Shown: positions 12,118 through 23,600, counted from the stretch's first letter. The stretch is 64,000 nt of DNA from Branchiostoma floridae (GCF_000003815.2 NC_049986.1:13734336-13798335); one strand, 5' to 3'. The notes: generated by a model from the letters alone, not told the origin. A program made the numbers and translations.

Positions 12118-13506
12118 AAACGACATGTCAAAATCTATCACGAAAAGTAGGGGGAAAATGACTTACAGTTCCTTGAGTTGTCGGCGGGGTTAGCTGACCG
12201 GCAGGGGCTGGGCGGTGTCGGGGACCGGAGCGCCAGTCGACCCTGATCCTCTGACCGCTGTCCCTTGTAGCACTATATTCAGCACAAAGAACATGGTTCA
12301 CAACATAAAACATCACAGCCTAACTGTTCGGCTAACAGGTTTCCTGGCGCGTCTTGAGCCCTCTCTGCTGCTAAAGCTTGTGCAGGCCACCAACGGGTCC
12401 TATCGGGCCGCACATCTGGCGAGGTTGATGGTGGCTTGTGCCGGCGCTGGGTGGTGATGTTTCCCGCGCGTCCCTGTTGTTGGAGGGGGAGAGCGTCAAA
12501 CCTGCACGAACAACACGTGAACCATGAGACAATGGGAAGGGACGGGCGCCCGGCAACAGGTCCGGTCCCAGACAGACAAGTCTACAGACATACGCATCTT
12601 CACACCGCCCAGCCTCCACATGCGAGCGAGCCGCGTTACGGGAGGTTATCTGGGCCACGCGTGTCCACAACTCAAACACCACGCCTTACAGGTACGCACT
12701 CATACACATGCAAACTAAAACAGATGGTAGCAGAAAACCCCAACACAGCCTCCTGGACCAAGCCATCGTCTTTCTCTGTTCCTGCCTGAAAAAAAAAATT
12801 CACGAAAAACAGAAAATGACATAAAATCTGGAAACTCTCGTTCTGCTCCACACCTCAGCATTAAAAGCCAGCACACACAGGTTTCCTTTGCAGAGGAGAG
12901 AAAGGATGCAAAAAACATGGCGACAAAGGAATTTCAGAGAACCACCGGCTTGCCACGTGGGCACCAACTATCTGCTTGGATGTGGCTGTCGAACGCTGCT
13001 AAAAACATACACAAAGTCACGAAACCACACAAGAATCACTCAGCTCCACGCAGAACAGAACGCCAGCGTGAATTAAAAACGTCCTAAACTCGACCCGGCC
13101 TAGAAAAAAGGATTGAAGCTGTAAAACGAAAAAATGGTGTAAGGCGGCCATCCTCGAGCCGCTAAGAGCTCATACATATGAATACGCGATAGAAATGCAA
13201 ATGTTAGAACAAACAGCCGGCCCTAGAAATTCCAGGCATCCAGCACAGCAAGAACAAGGACGGTACATGTAGCTCTGCACTCCTGAAAGCACACACGGTA
13301 ATTGAAACACGAGAGAACACGGAATATCTCGTCAAACCTTCCGGGGGACCAAGCAACGTCCCCCGTACACCGACCCGGCGATACCGCTAAACCCTCGAGG
13401 TCCCTTCGGCGTCCCAGACCGACCGTCTCTGGGCGCTGGAACTAACGCAAACCTCCTGTCGGCATCTTCAGCTTGGACATGTTTGCTTCGGCGGTGCCGG
13501 TGGAGT

Positions 13507-13632
13507 GTGGACCCAGACGTGGTCGGGGAATCTGGCAGCATGCACGTTGTGCTCAGGTGTGCACCTCTATATATACCTGGTAACCGGAAGTGACGTCATC
13601 CCTATCGGACCAATGGGCGAACAGAATAAATA
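13507..13632 (-). promoter_or_regulatory. Promoter-like module, copy 2
   Basis: Second copy of the module, with TATATATA at 13568-13575, CCGGAAGTGACGTCA at 13584-13598 and CCAAT at 13610-13614. The order reads leftward, so it would drive minus-strand transcription into the element. The near-identity of the CCAAT, CRE/ETS and TATA block in both copies suggests selection or recent duplication. No open reading frame of note lies downstream. Confidence 0.45.
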
Positions 13633-13694
13633 TCGGAAAAATTACACCGGCGCTCCTCTCGCTCGTAAGAGGAGCGCCGGTGTAATTTTTCCGA
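13633..13694. repeat. Perfect 27-bp-arm hairpin inside right end of element
   Basis: Arms 13633-13659 and 13668-13694 are exact reverse complements, beginning TCGGAAAAATTACACCGGCG, with an 8-base loop. The hairpin sits between the promoter-like module and the right terminal repeat and has no counterpart at the left end, so it looks like an insertion into the element. Confidence 0.9.
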
Positions 13695-13745
13695 CTTCAA
13701 CTATATCTACGCGACTCAACCTCTGCTTGGAGAGTAGAAGGAAGC

Positions 13746-14480
13746 TGAATGTTGCTGTGTTTGTCATCGATCAATACCTGTCAAGAGGAAGATAAATCTG
13801 TGCATTCCAAAATATCTAGTGGTACCTAACCCGACTTCTCTGTTCACTCCCAAGGCTACGCCAGGAGTCATAAGTTTAGGTCACATGAAGACGGATATCG
13901 GCTACACTCCCCCAGCGGAAACAATCCTCACATTGAAGAGGTTCAAATACAAGTAGGAGTTAAACAGAGAACTGTTCTACATGTACTATGAACAAAGATG
14001 ACGCCATATTTTAGTCAAAGCTTTCACCAAGAACGTGTTAACACTTTGCATCCCTGACACTTCATAAAAAAAAAGAATAAACGAATTAATAATGGACAAA
14101 CGTATGACTGAATGAATGAAGTAATGTTCCCTTGAGCTGAGTACATGTACGTCACAATATGATTTATAAACGAAACATCTAACGTTATACAGGTTGGCAG
14201 AAGTATGATAAAGTACTACCCCACATGGATTCGGCTTCTCCCCTATGATTATAAAAAGGGACACGAAAGAAAAGTTGCAATTGCTCCGGAGTAATCACCA
14301 TGGTAGACCAGTGTGCATGGAATGTAGCTCGGCTTATCATTTCTTATGATCTTGTTTACTTTAGTAAAAAAAGTGTCTTTTTGACAATTAAGGCACTGAT
14401 TTACTTAACCTGCTCGCGAAAAAAAAACATATCAGCCATTGGTGGCAATTGTGAGTAATCTGCTCCATGATTCTGAATCA
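13746..14480. other. Intergenic, no gene recognised
   Basis: AT-rich sequence between the mobile element and the 3' end of the FkbM-type gene. I saw no motifs beyond short A runs. Confidence 0.4.
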
Positions 14481-14538
14481 TGTTTGTCTTCATAAGATGT
14501 ATGCATTCAATGAGGCATAAATCTTATGAAGACAAACA
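14481..14538. repeat. 18-bp perfect hairpin just past the FkbM-type stop codon
   Basis: TGTTTGTCTTCATAAGAT at 14481-14498 is exactly complementary to 14521-14538, with a 22-base loop. It lies in the expected 3' end of the minus-strand gene, 12 bases beyond the stop. Confidence 0.85.
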
Positions 14539-14548
14539 CAATTAAAAA

Positions 14549-14554
14549 TTTATT
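14549..14554 (-). terminator. Polyadenylation signal overlapping the stop codon
   Basis: On the minus strand AATAAA occupies 14554-14549, and the TAA stop (14552-14550) lies inside it. If used, cleavage would fall in or next to the 14481-14538 hairpin and leave almost no 3' UTR. A more distal signal may exist. Confidence 0.4.
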
Positions 14555-17500
14555 CCAGACACCCCGCAATGCTGACTAGATTATAGCCGGACTTCTCCAC
14601 CAAATAGTCCATGAGGAAGACCGAATTCATGTAACTGTCGGGGTGGTCCGAGTCCAGACTGACGATGCCTCCCTTGTTGTCCAGTTGGTTGGCGATGACG
14701 CGGAGAGCTTTGGGAACCCTCTCGACATCTCTGTACTTGTAGTAGTTCGCAACCGACAGGAGCCATCTTTCTGTCGAATATAATGGAAAGAAACTCGTGT
14801 CAACATTATGCCATATAAGACTGTATTTTCGCTGTAATGGAAAAAAAGTGAGAAGGAAAAAACAAACAGAATGTACATCCTCCATAAGCATTAACAACGT
14901 AAAGCTTTTGGAATTCGTATGTGTCATTAAGACTTTAAGACATTAAGAATTTGCCTGTAGAAACTAGGCGAAAGTACGTCGATGACGTCGTCAGATAGCA
15001 CAGATCTGAGCAGTGGAGAAAAAATGAAGAAAAATACCATCGGTTGGAGGGAAGCGAGCCGTCGGTTGGATGATCCTGAGGCCCCTAGACTTGGCCTGGG
15101 TTACCACGGCGTCTGTCACGTTCTCAGGTAAGTAGTAGGCTGTCTGTAGATCCACTTCGCTCAGGCGCTGCATGGTACTGACCAACCCCAGTCTGATCCA
15201 GCTGGGTGCCTGCAGAGTGAAGTGTCCTAGAGGAAATGGTTGACTCTGAAATGGGAAAACGTTGAAGAATTGTAGTCATGTACATTAATTAATTAATCTA
15301 TTGTGTGAATATCTGTTTGTGTTTGTGTATGTGTTTGTGTTTGTGTATAGGCAGAAGTGTTTGTGTGTGCACGCGCGCGCGTGTGTGTGTGTTTTAACCC
15401 AAACTCTGTATATTAATACATAAGTACAATAATTCTTCAGTCATGCATGGCTTTCGACATACCGAACATACACAAACAAGCCTCACCTCACGCATGCCTA
15501 TTGTGAAAGTTCTGGCCCACTCCGTCACCAGTTCGGGAAACGTTTCCACGAAGTCTCCATAGAGGAAGAGCGTGACCGGCATCCTGCTCGAATGAGCTGC
15601 TATTGTCTGTACCAACTTGTGCGCGGCCTTGACGTTCATACCGACTAGGACAGCCAGCGCCAGGCGGGGGGCACCCGAGAGGGGCGCCGAGCAGATGGAG
15701 TACACCGTGCCCGGAGAGCCGACAAAACTCCCTGGTGCCTTGCGGATGAAATACAAATAGCATTATTGAAAAACGAATGTGAATCAGTTGCCTTACAGTT
15801 CAGTGCAACTCAATGGATTGGAACACAGAACAGCCGTCGATGGAGGGTGGGGTGAAAATAATGTTTGCTTGTGTCTCTTAGCGCAAATGGTAAGACAGAC
15901 TGATATCTTCTCGTCAGATTTTTTTGTATCGACTCTCTGATGTTATGTTACTTATATTTTAGTGCATTGTACTGTTATATTAGGTAGGCATCATAGCTTG
16001 GTGTGTTCCCCCAGAGTACATTGAAACAGTGTATACGCGGGATGTCTTCTAAATCAAATAAACTGAAAAAAATCAAGCAAACATGTAAACAACTAACTAC
16101 TGCAAAAGCCCGCGGTACTCACCAATGGAGGGTGCAAGGTGTCAAAGTCACCGTAGGTCCTGACTTCAGCCGCCCAAGTTACCATTGGTCTGCCTTTCTT
16201 TCCTACTTCTGAGGGCAGTTTGGCCTTCTGTTCTTTGTCCCAGCCTGTGACAGGTTGCCCGGGGTGAAACTCTCCGTAATATCTTCGGAAACAAAAGTCC
16301 GCATGTTGGCACATGGTGTTTTCAATGACATATGTATATATTTGGTACAATGTAACAGTGGGTTCAAGTAGCGCCTACCGTCCTTGCCAAGGAGCTCTGA
16401 GCTTTTGTGGCGACAGCGGTAGCGTACTTGATTTGTAATCCGACTGCCCGGGTTCGGTGCGGCTTCGAATCCCGGGAGTCGGGATGTTGTTTCTTTCCGT
16501 TCTACTCGCCCCTGTGGTTGTTTCAACAAAAACTAAACATCAACTCACACCGATCCAAATGATAATATGCCTGTACAAGGAAAACTTCAGATGCTTGACA
16601 TACCCCGTGTACCTATATATCCTGACTTTATACAGAGATAACACTTTCTGTCAATAGAATTAATCGGAAAACATGTCTAACGGAGGATGGGACGACAACT
16701 TACTTGTCCACCCACTTAAAGGTTCCGTCTTCCAGCATCTTCTTTAAGATATCGTACTCGGCGCCTTCCACGTCAAGCTTGAAGATGACGTAGTCTTCCA
16801 CCGCCGTGTTTTCCTGTATCCAGCGGGACAAGTCCACTGTCGGCACCGTCCGGTGATGGGACAACTGCCGTTTGCCGCCTGTCTTGGTGTCCGCTTTCTC
16901 GTTATCGTACGCAAAGAGTGAACCTCCTCCCCACTGCATGTCTCTGCCGTTGTTCTTTCCCTTGTCTGGTGACCAGACTGCCTCTGAGTAGGCCGTCATG
17001 TTTCCTGGTGAATGAAATAAAGAGGCCCATGATGGACAATAAGGAAAACAAAAACAATAGCAACAGGAAAACGTGTTTTATACCCCTGTCACATAAATTA
17101 TCGACGACGATCGGCCGTATAGAATTTGTTGGAACAAATTATTATTTGAGAGTAAGGTTTTAACGTTATAGTTTGAAGTTTTGATTCTTGAGATAATGAC
17201 AAATTCTTTTCCCTCCACTTTCCCATAGAATTGCATGCACCGTAGAAGCCAGTTAATTGCACAACGGATAATCGCACACTTCTGTTGATTGCACGAAATC
17301 ACCAAATCCTGTTGTAGTGCGGTCCAGCTTGATAACTTCGCTTTGTTGCGCCATTCGGATAACTGCACGAAATGCCCTGGCAAATGGGATGTGCAATTAA
17401 GCGGCTTCTACTGTATTAGTGGTACAAACAGGAACAGTGCATGGTTGTCACAGTGACAACCATGCACTGTTCCTGTTTGTAGACACATGAGTGTCACACT

Positions 17501-18583
17501 CACCGTCCTTGTTGGATACACCGGTAGGACAATGTAGCACATGATTCGGGTACGGCGCGAAGAACGGCGCCAGCCTCTCGTCTATCTCGAAGGAGTGTAT
17601 GATGAAGTCCTGCCCGTCTGGGTAGGTCTCCCTAAACAACTGGACTGTGGACGCCACGTTAGCACCGCAGTCCAGCAGGATCTTTCTCGGTTGATAACCA
17701 GCGGCTGGGAGTCTGAAACAAACATTGTTAAAAAAAAACAGATGGACTTTGTGTGTTGCCTATTCAACGGTTGCTGTCGGCCACGGTAAGATTAGCCTGA
17801 TTAAATCTCGCCTATAGCAGCCCGCCCAACATCGGCCAGTTTACAGCCCCGGAAAAATAGATAGCCAGATTTCCACGACCTCATACTCTCATCACATGTG
17901 AACCTCTCCGAGTGTCTCCTGTTCCTCGTTGATTGTGAAAATAAGGTCCTCATTATATAATTATTGCATAAATTATCAGTTTCTCTATCGGAATAACTCA
18001 AGTTGCTCAAAGAATGAATGTCTTATCTTAGAATTGAAGTTTCCTCTTGACTTCTGAAAATAAAGACCCGATTTGCATGATTTATGTCCATTAATAATGT
18101 TCCCTTTACGTAACTTCTTTATATGCTGCAAGTATGAATTCCCCTCTTACCAATGAATGTATTCGTGTAATGGTATTACCTTATTGAATCGTTTTATAAT
18201 CTTGATTTTAAAAAAAAATTGTTCACTTTGGAAACAAACGTCGATAACACCGCAAAATATTATGTTCATCACACGAAAATTTTTAGATTTTGCGATATGC
18301 TAATATCCTAATAGTAGGTGAATACATATACATACACATAAACTCACCTTTCTTCCTTCGACTGGACGTCTTCGTTGTGTTCAGACCTTCCTTTCTCGGA
18401 CTTTCTCTGACCTTCCCGTGTACGTAACAGCCATTCGGGGCTTTCCAATGACCGTCTGGCGGGTACCGTGGGGTGGGGCAGTGCCGGGACGGTGAAGAGT
18501 TGTGTCACACAGCTCCCGATGGCGGCCCCGAGAATCAGGACTATCCATCGGCTTTGGAACACGCCACGAACACCCTTCTGCAT
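14550..18583 (-). CDS. Membrane-anchored FkbM-type methyltransferase fused to a degenerate NodB-like domain
   Basis: Seven minus-strand exons: 18583-18348, 17712-17504, 17004-16704, 16282-16123, 15738-15487, 15245-15038, 14770-14550. All junctions are in phase, giving 528 residues. Start ATG 18583 precedes a signal anchor at about residues 14-31 and a charged stem to about 78. Residues 80-300 resemble FkbM SAM-dependent methyltransferases: LLDCGANVAST at 91-101 (SAM loop), FEIDERL at 120-126, FKLDVEGAEYDIL at 223-235. The C-terminal 220 residues resemble a polysaccharide deacetylase fold: RLALAVLVGMN where TFDDG is expected, PVTLFLYGDFVE, TIGMRE where a metal-binding His motif is expected, YYLPENV in place of RPPYG, and the ending GGIVSLDSDH..GYNLVSIAGCL. 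The metal and catalytic residues appear lost. Substrate unknown; Golgi lumen is inferred from topology. The domain match is by eye, more secure for FkbM than for NodB. Confidence 0.82.
16400..16478 (+). repeat. tRNA-like pol III sequence in intron (tRNA pseudogene or SINE head)
   Basis: A box resembling the tRNA A box (TGGCGACAGCGGTAGCG) is followed about 45 bases later by a B box (GGCTTCGAATCCCGG) within a CCCGGG-rich T-arm. The anticodon stem does not pair convincingly around TTTGTAA, so I do not call a functional tRNA. It lies in the intron between exons 3 and 4 of the FkbM-type gene. Confidence 0.45.
17240..17413. mobile_element. Tigger/pogo-type MITE, 174 bp
   Basis: Ends are CCGTAGAAGCC..TTAATTGCAC and its inverted partner GTGCAATTAAGCGGCTTCTACTG, with TA directly after the right end; the left target is degraded. 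It has no coding capacity. It lies in the second intron of the FkbM-type gene. Confidence 0.75.
17424..17480. repeat. Perfect 28-bp-arm palindrome with a 1-base centre
   Basis: Arms 17424-17451 and 17453-17480 are exact reverse complements around A17452, starting ACAAACAGGAACAGTG. The palindrome begins 10 bases after the MITE at 17240-17413 and ends 24 bases before the exon boundary at 17504. A transcript would fold beside the 5' splice site. Confidence 0.9.
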
Positions 18584-20600
18584 CGCACTGCAAATGCAAA
18601 TAAATTACAATGTATATGGATGGGACTGTCTGCTGGGAACCCCACATACTTATCATCGTAAAACTGGATACGTTGATATTTTGCACACGGGAAGTAAACA
18701 AACAAACAAATTATCTGTTGAGCTCTGTTTGATTCCATGAAAACGTTCCGAGAGAATGACCACATGTGAATGAACATGCAATAAACCATATGCAACGGTA
18801 GGGTCTTTCTATTGAAGTGTTATTACTATGTTCAGCCCAAATCACCATTAGTGTCAAACATCTCAATTGTGATTGTTTGAGTCAAAACAAAGGTCGTCAC
18901 AGGAGAGGCCAATCCGATGATGAGGGAGCAGTCACCGCAAACAGACTAAGATGCCTGGCCTCTACCTAGTTCCATGGATCGTTGGTCAAATACACTTATT
19001 ATATGTTGTTCAAAGTATGAAAGTCTTCTCTTAGCAGAGAATGCTATCATAGCATTTCCTCATACATTAGATTTGTGTCTGATAATGTTCATCTTTAATG
19101 TTCACTTGCAAATGCATAAAGAATAAGATTCTTATCATTTACCACTATTGTTTTATCATGCTTCCTAATTAAACATGCAAATTAGGTATACATTTGCATA
19201 ATTGATGTCTATCAATATTTTTCTCTTTTTCAGTTACATATGTCGCATGTTTGAGCATCCTATTATGAAATGCAACTTTCCTTATCAATTATGCAAATTA
19301 GCTCATTATTTGCATAGTTTCTAATCATGTAAAGCATCACCCAAGATATCTGAATACCAAATATCACAGGGACTCTTTCCCCAGCTATTTATGTCCAAAT
19401 CTCAAAACGAAAACGCTCGCTGCAATTCCAAACAATTTCTGCTGCAGTGCCGATGTCACACATCAAGGGGCCCAAAATCAACTTTGACCTTTGTCTGAGG
19501 TTCTTAAGGCGGGTATATCTAAAGCTGCATTACATTTGCAGCCTCGCCACAGAAGAGCGCTTAGCGAATTCCATCGATCTTTTTCGCCTTGTGTGTTTTG
19601 TTGTCTTTTCAGTCAAATATATACTTGGACATTTTGTATGATATTGCCATTATGAAGTCAAGGGTAACAAAATTCTGTTTAGAATGCAGCAACAATGCCA
19701 ACATACCCCATTGCAGTGAGATACTGCCTTAAGTTATGCTTATCTAAGTAATGCCTAAACTAAATGCTAGAAGTCTCCAATCAAATAAGACTGGGAGCCA
19801 CGGTTTTAAACGAATTCGGCAATTTTACTGACCACTGATACTGACAATGTTTGGATCAAACTTATATAATCATAAACTGCTGTTTTTAGAAATAACTGAA
19901 GGAGAGAATGAACAAATATTACAAAATATTTTACAGTAGGTATTTCAACAACAATTAAACAATGTTCATTCGTATATTCACAAAAATCACAACGTTCACA
20001 GAACTTTGAATCTACATGTAACACTAGAAAGGTATCAATTGTAAGCAAATACATTCTGTTAATTTTACATATATTACCAGTAACCATGGTCCAGGCCATT
20101 TACCTTTTTTTGGTAAAAAAAAAGAAGAAAAAACGAAGCACAAAAAATATACCTGATGGAAGGCAAACATAGCTAAAAGCTGATTTTTGTTGGCATCCTT
20201 AGCAAACATGCTACAGTCATAGTGTATTATCATCACAGTATCATCATTTAATTCCTGACATACAATTAATCAATTTGTTATTTCGCTCTTATTTTCAGGA
20301 TGCTTACCAATATTATCGCTGTTTGTTTTCTAGCGTAGCTCTTCTCACAATGTATTGGCACAACTTTTCAGATTACACTGGAGCATACAACAGACAACAA
20401 TCATAATAAATAATACTATATACAGTTCAATACGTCAAATCAGAATCATTGTCCATAATCGTAGTCCTGTTCCGCGCGTGGATTGCTCTCTCATATTTGT
20501 TGTAGACCTCAAAGACTGGAACTTTATGAGAGTGGGAGTACATCCATGATCGCTTCTGTTTGAATCGTCTCCATGCCTTGTGGTTGAGATAAGAGTGTTG
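18584..20600. other. Intergenic between the FkbM-type and LRR-Ig genes
   Basis: AT-rich. Roughly 19100-19430 belongs to a dispersed repeat containing several ATGCAAAT/ATTTGCAT octamers, related to 31240-31530. The rest shows no gene. The LRR-Ig 3' UTR should occupy the right part, but no clear AATAAA was found on the minus strand. Confidence 0.45.
19100..19430. repeat. Octamer-containing dispersed repeat
   Basis: Shares an ordered series of blocks with 31240-31530: TTGCATAAT, a T/C run leading into TCAGTTACATA, CCTATTATGAAAT, AATTATGCAAATTAGCT and TTTGCAT. The same AATTATGCAAAT..TTTGCATAATTAATGAGG theme appears in the repeats near 39460, 41230 and 51980. Confidence 0.75.
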
Positions 20601-23600
20601 TTAGAGTTGGCGTACATTTCTGTACGTGTGGGTCCGTGGAAGCGGATCCGGGATCTCTTCTGTTTGGATCATGGCCATGCCTTGAGGTTGGTATGAGACA
20701 TTGGAGTCGACGTACGTGTGGGTCCGTGGAGGTGGATCCGGGATCTCTTCTGATTGAGTCACCTCCATGCCTTGCAGCTCTATTGAGACTTTGGAGTTGA
20801 CGTACGTGTGGATCCGTGGAAGTGAATCCGGGATCCTCTCTGCTTGAGTCGTCTCCATGCCTCGTGGTTGTGATGAGACGTTGGAGTTGACGTATGTGTG
20901 GATCCGTGGAAGTGGATCCGGGATCCTCTCTGCTTGAGTCGTCTCCATGCCTCGTGGTTGTGATGAGACGTTGGAGTTGACGTACGTGTGGATCCGTGGA
21001 AGTGGATCCGGGATCCTCTCTGCTTGAGTCGTCTCCAAGCCTCGTTGTTGTGATGACACGTTGGAATTGACGTACGTGTGGATCCGTGGAAGTGGATCCG
21101 GGATCTTCTCCGAGTCGTCTCTGAGCCTTTTGGCTGTGGTGAGATGTTTGTTGGAGTTGGCATGCCTCTTAGTCCGTGGAAGTGGATCCGGGATCTTCTC
21201 TGCTTGAGTCGTTTCCGAACCAGAGGGGCGTGATGCGCCATTGAGGTCAAGGTAAATGTTGGGACCATCGACTTCTTCTTCCCCATCCGTCTCCGATCCC
21301 TGTGGGTCCGCTGCGGCTCCGTGGTGTGGCCTGGACGACAGTCCCGAACCTTGCAGTTTCGATGAGACGTTGCAGTTGACGTACGTGCGGGTCCTTTTAA
21401 GTGGACCTGGGATCTTCCCTGCTCGAGTCGCTTCCGAAGCAGAGGGTCCTGGCGCACCGTTGAGGTCGAGGTAGATGTTGGGACTATCGCCTTCCTCTTC
21501 TCCGTTCGTCTCCGCTCTTTGTGGGTCCGCTGCGGCTCCTTGGTGTGGCCTGGACAGTCCCGAACCTTGCTTGTAATTTTTGAAGGTGTGGCGGGTCCTT
21601 CTCTTCTCTGAATGAGTCGTCCCTGTGACTGGAGGGTAGTAGGTAGAGTCGCTGGTGTTGCCTGGCCTATCAGACCGTGGAGGCGGATCTGGGGCCTTCC
21701 CCACGCGCCGTGGTCTTGATGGGGCGTTGGAGTTGGTTGGTCCTGTGGCCGTGGGTTGGGGACGAGGGTTTGGGGTCAATGTGGCACCTTTCGTGTCGGT
21801 CTCGTCTGCGCCATACACAGGATTGTCCAAACGCGTCGTTTCGGCATACGGAGTAATGGGCGTGTCATCTTCATACGCATGCTGTGGAGGTACAGGGTTC
21901 CCAGTCGTGGGTGCAGCGGGCGGTGACTGGATGATTTGCAGCGGTATGCCTCCGATGGTGCCTGCAGCATTGCCATGTAAGTACTGACGCTGATTTTGCT
22001 CCCTCTTGTAGCGCTTGTAACAAGCGCCCGATGCCTTGTACAGAGAGAACAGGACCAGGCCTGCGCTCGCGATGAAGGTAACGATCATCATCACGGTTTT
22101 CCACAGTGGATCATCATCATCAGCTGGAGTGGTGCTGCCCTGCTGGGTGTTCTTGTCGGTGGGTTCACTCATCCTTGCCGTGATCCTCGTGCTCTTCTGA
22201 GGAGGCGCTGTGGTATAGACAGCGGTTAACATGGTATTCAATTGTGGCTTGTCAGCACTTGTTGGAGAGGTGCCATCCAGCAGACTGGTCGTGTCCTTCA
22301 GTTTTATGATCTTTTCCGTAACCTTTGCCTTTTGCTGAACGGATGTTGTGCCGCTAGCGCTGAAGACGGTTGTCATCATGATGTTGTCTTGCCTCTGTCC
22401 TACGCTTATCTCACTTGACTTGGTCAGCGGTATATCCACAATAGCACTGCCTGGTGAAGACTGCACGACACACCGGAAACTGCCCTCCGTCCAGCATCGG
22501 TAGGCCTGCTGACTCAGGCGGAGTGTGGAGGTGGACTTGCCGATGTAGGGTAGGTCGGGGTCGTCTGTTGAGTGTGCCGTTTTTTCTTCGGGAGACTGCG
22601 TGGTGGGTACCTCGTGCTCCAGGCGTGTGGTTACAGCGCCGCCACATGGGTCGAGTGATCCTCTTTCTCCAACGGCTCTCCCTCTTGGATCCAACCACAC
22701 GATCTCTGGCTGCTTCTCCCAGAAGACCTCACAGACAAGAGTGGCTCCGTCGCCCTGGCGTGACACCCTAGCTGTAGGTGGCGGACATGGCAGTCTCTTC
22801 ACGTCGCCGATCTTTCTCCCGGAGAGGCTAGGCGGGTAGCTGCACCGCAGGCTGCGGTAGACATAGGGATTCAATGCCCTAGCCCCTACCGACTTCAAAC
22901 TTCCCAAGGCACATGTGCAGCGGAAAGGATTCTCCTGAACGAAGAAACTCTTTTTGTTTCCGGACATGGCGGTGATCATCTGCTCGGGGATGAAAGCTAG
23001 CTCGTTGTGGTTAAGGGAGAGTAGACGTAGCCTTGGGAGCTGGTGCAAGAACTCCTCGGAGACACACGAGATATTGTTGTAGTTCAGGTGCAGGTACTCC
23101 AGTTTGTTCAATCCTGCGAAGTACCACCCTTCCACAGCACCCAGCCGGTTGTAGTTCATCCTTAGAACGGACAGCTCTGTCAGTGGCCGAAGAGCGTTCC
23201 TCTTGATTTCTTTGATTTCATTATGAGAGAGCTCGAGCTGTTGCAGCTTCCTGATTCTGTCAAACCAGCTTCCAATGGCTTTGATGGCGTTGTTGCTCAT
23301 GGACAGTCCGAGGAGGTTTGGCACGACCGAAAACGTTTCGCGTTCAGCCGTCAGGATGTGCCCGGGCCCCAGGAGCAGCGTGTGGAGCCGGGGGAGACCG
23401 GGCAGAGGCTTCAGTTTACCGCTGCTATCGGAGTGCCCTGCCACTTGGAGCTGCCTCAGAGTGGCCGGCAGACACCCGAGCTGATTCCCATCGGTGTCTC
23501 CGGTCGTGTTGCATATTGCACAAGGCAACTTGGAGACGCCATCGAGGTAAAGGTTAATATTTATACTCATCACCTCGCGTGCCTTGCAATACCCCGTACG

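Larger units (their letters stand above)
10644..13736. mobile_element. About 3.1 kb terminal-inverted-repeat element, MULE-like, non-autonomous
   Basis: The ends are perfect inverted repeats of 37 bases (10644-10680 and 13700-13736), starting TACTCTCCAAGC. They are flanked by GAAGGAAGC at 10635-10643 and 13737-13745. If the terminal T/A pair is counted as target, the duplication is AGAAGGAAGCT, 11 bases. A 9-11 bp duplication is typical of the Mutator superfamily (family knowledge), so MULE-like is an inference. No transposase frame is visible; the longest frame, 191 codons from 11417, crosses the repeat array and has no motif. Inside are a duplicated left-end segment (10686-10750 and 10979-11043), two promoter-like modules, a five-copy palindromic array, a T/G homopolymer tract at 11932-11958 and a 62-bp hairpin inside the right end. 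Confidence 0.75.

Noticed and set aside
12371-12682. 103-codon minus frame and overlapping plus frames
   Set aside because: GC-rich stretch of the mobile element gives open frames on both strands by composition. No motifs.
16400-16478. Functional tRNA gene
   Set aside because: A and B boxes are present, but the anticodon arm and acceptor stem do not pair convincingly. Kept only as a tRNA-like repeat.
20620-21205. CRISPR-like regularly spaced repeat
   Set aside because: The 90-bp units are contiguous coding repeats within a receptor gene, without unique spacers, in a eukaryotic genome.
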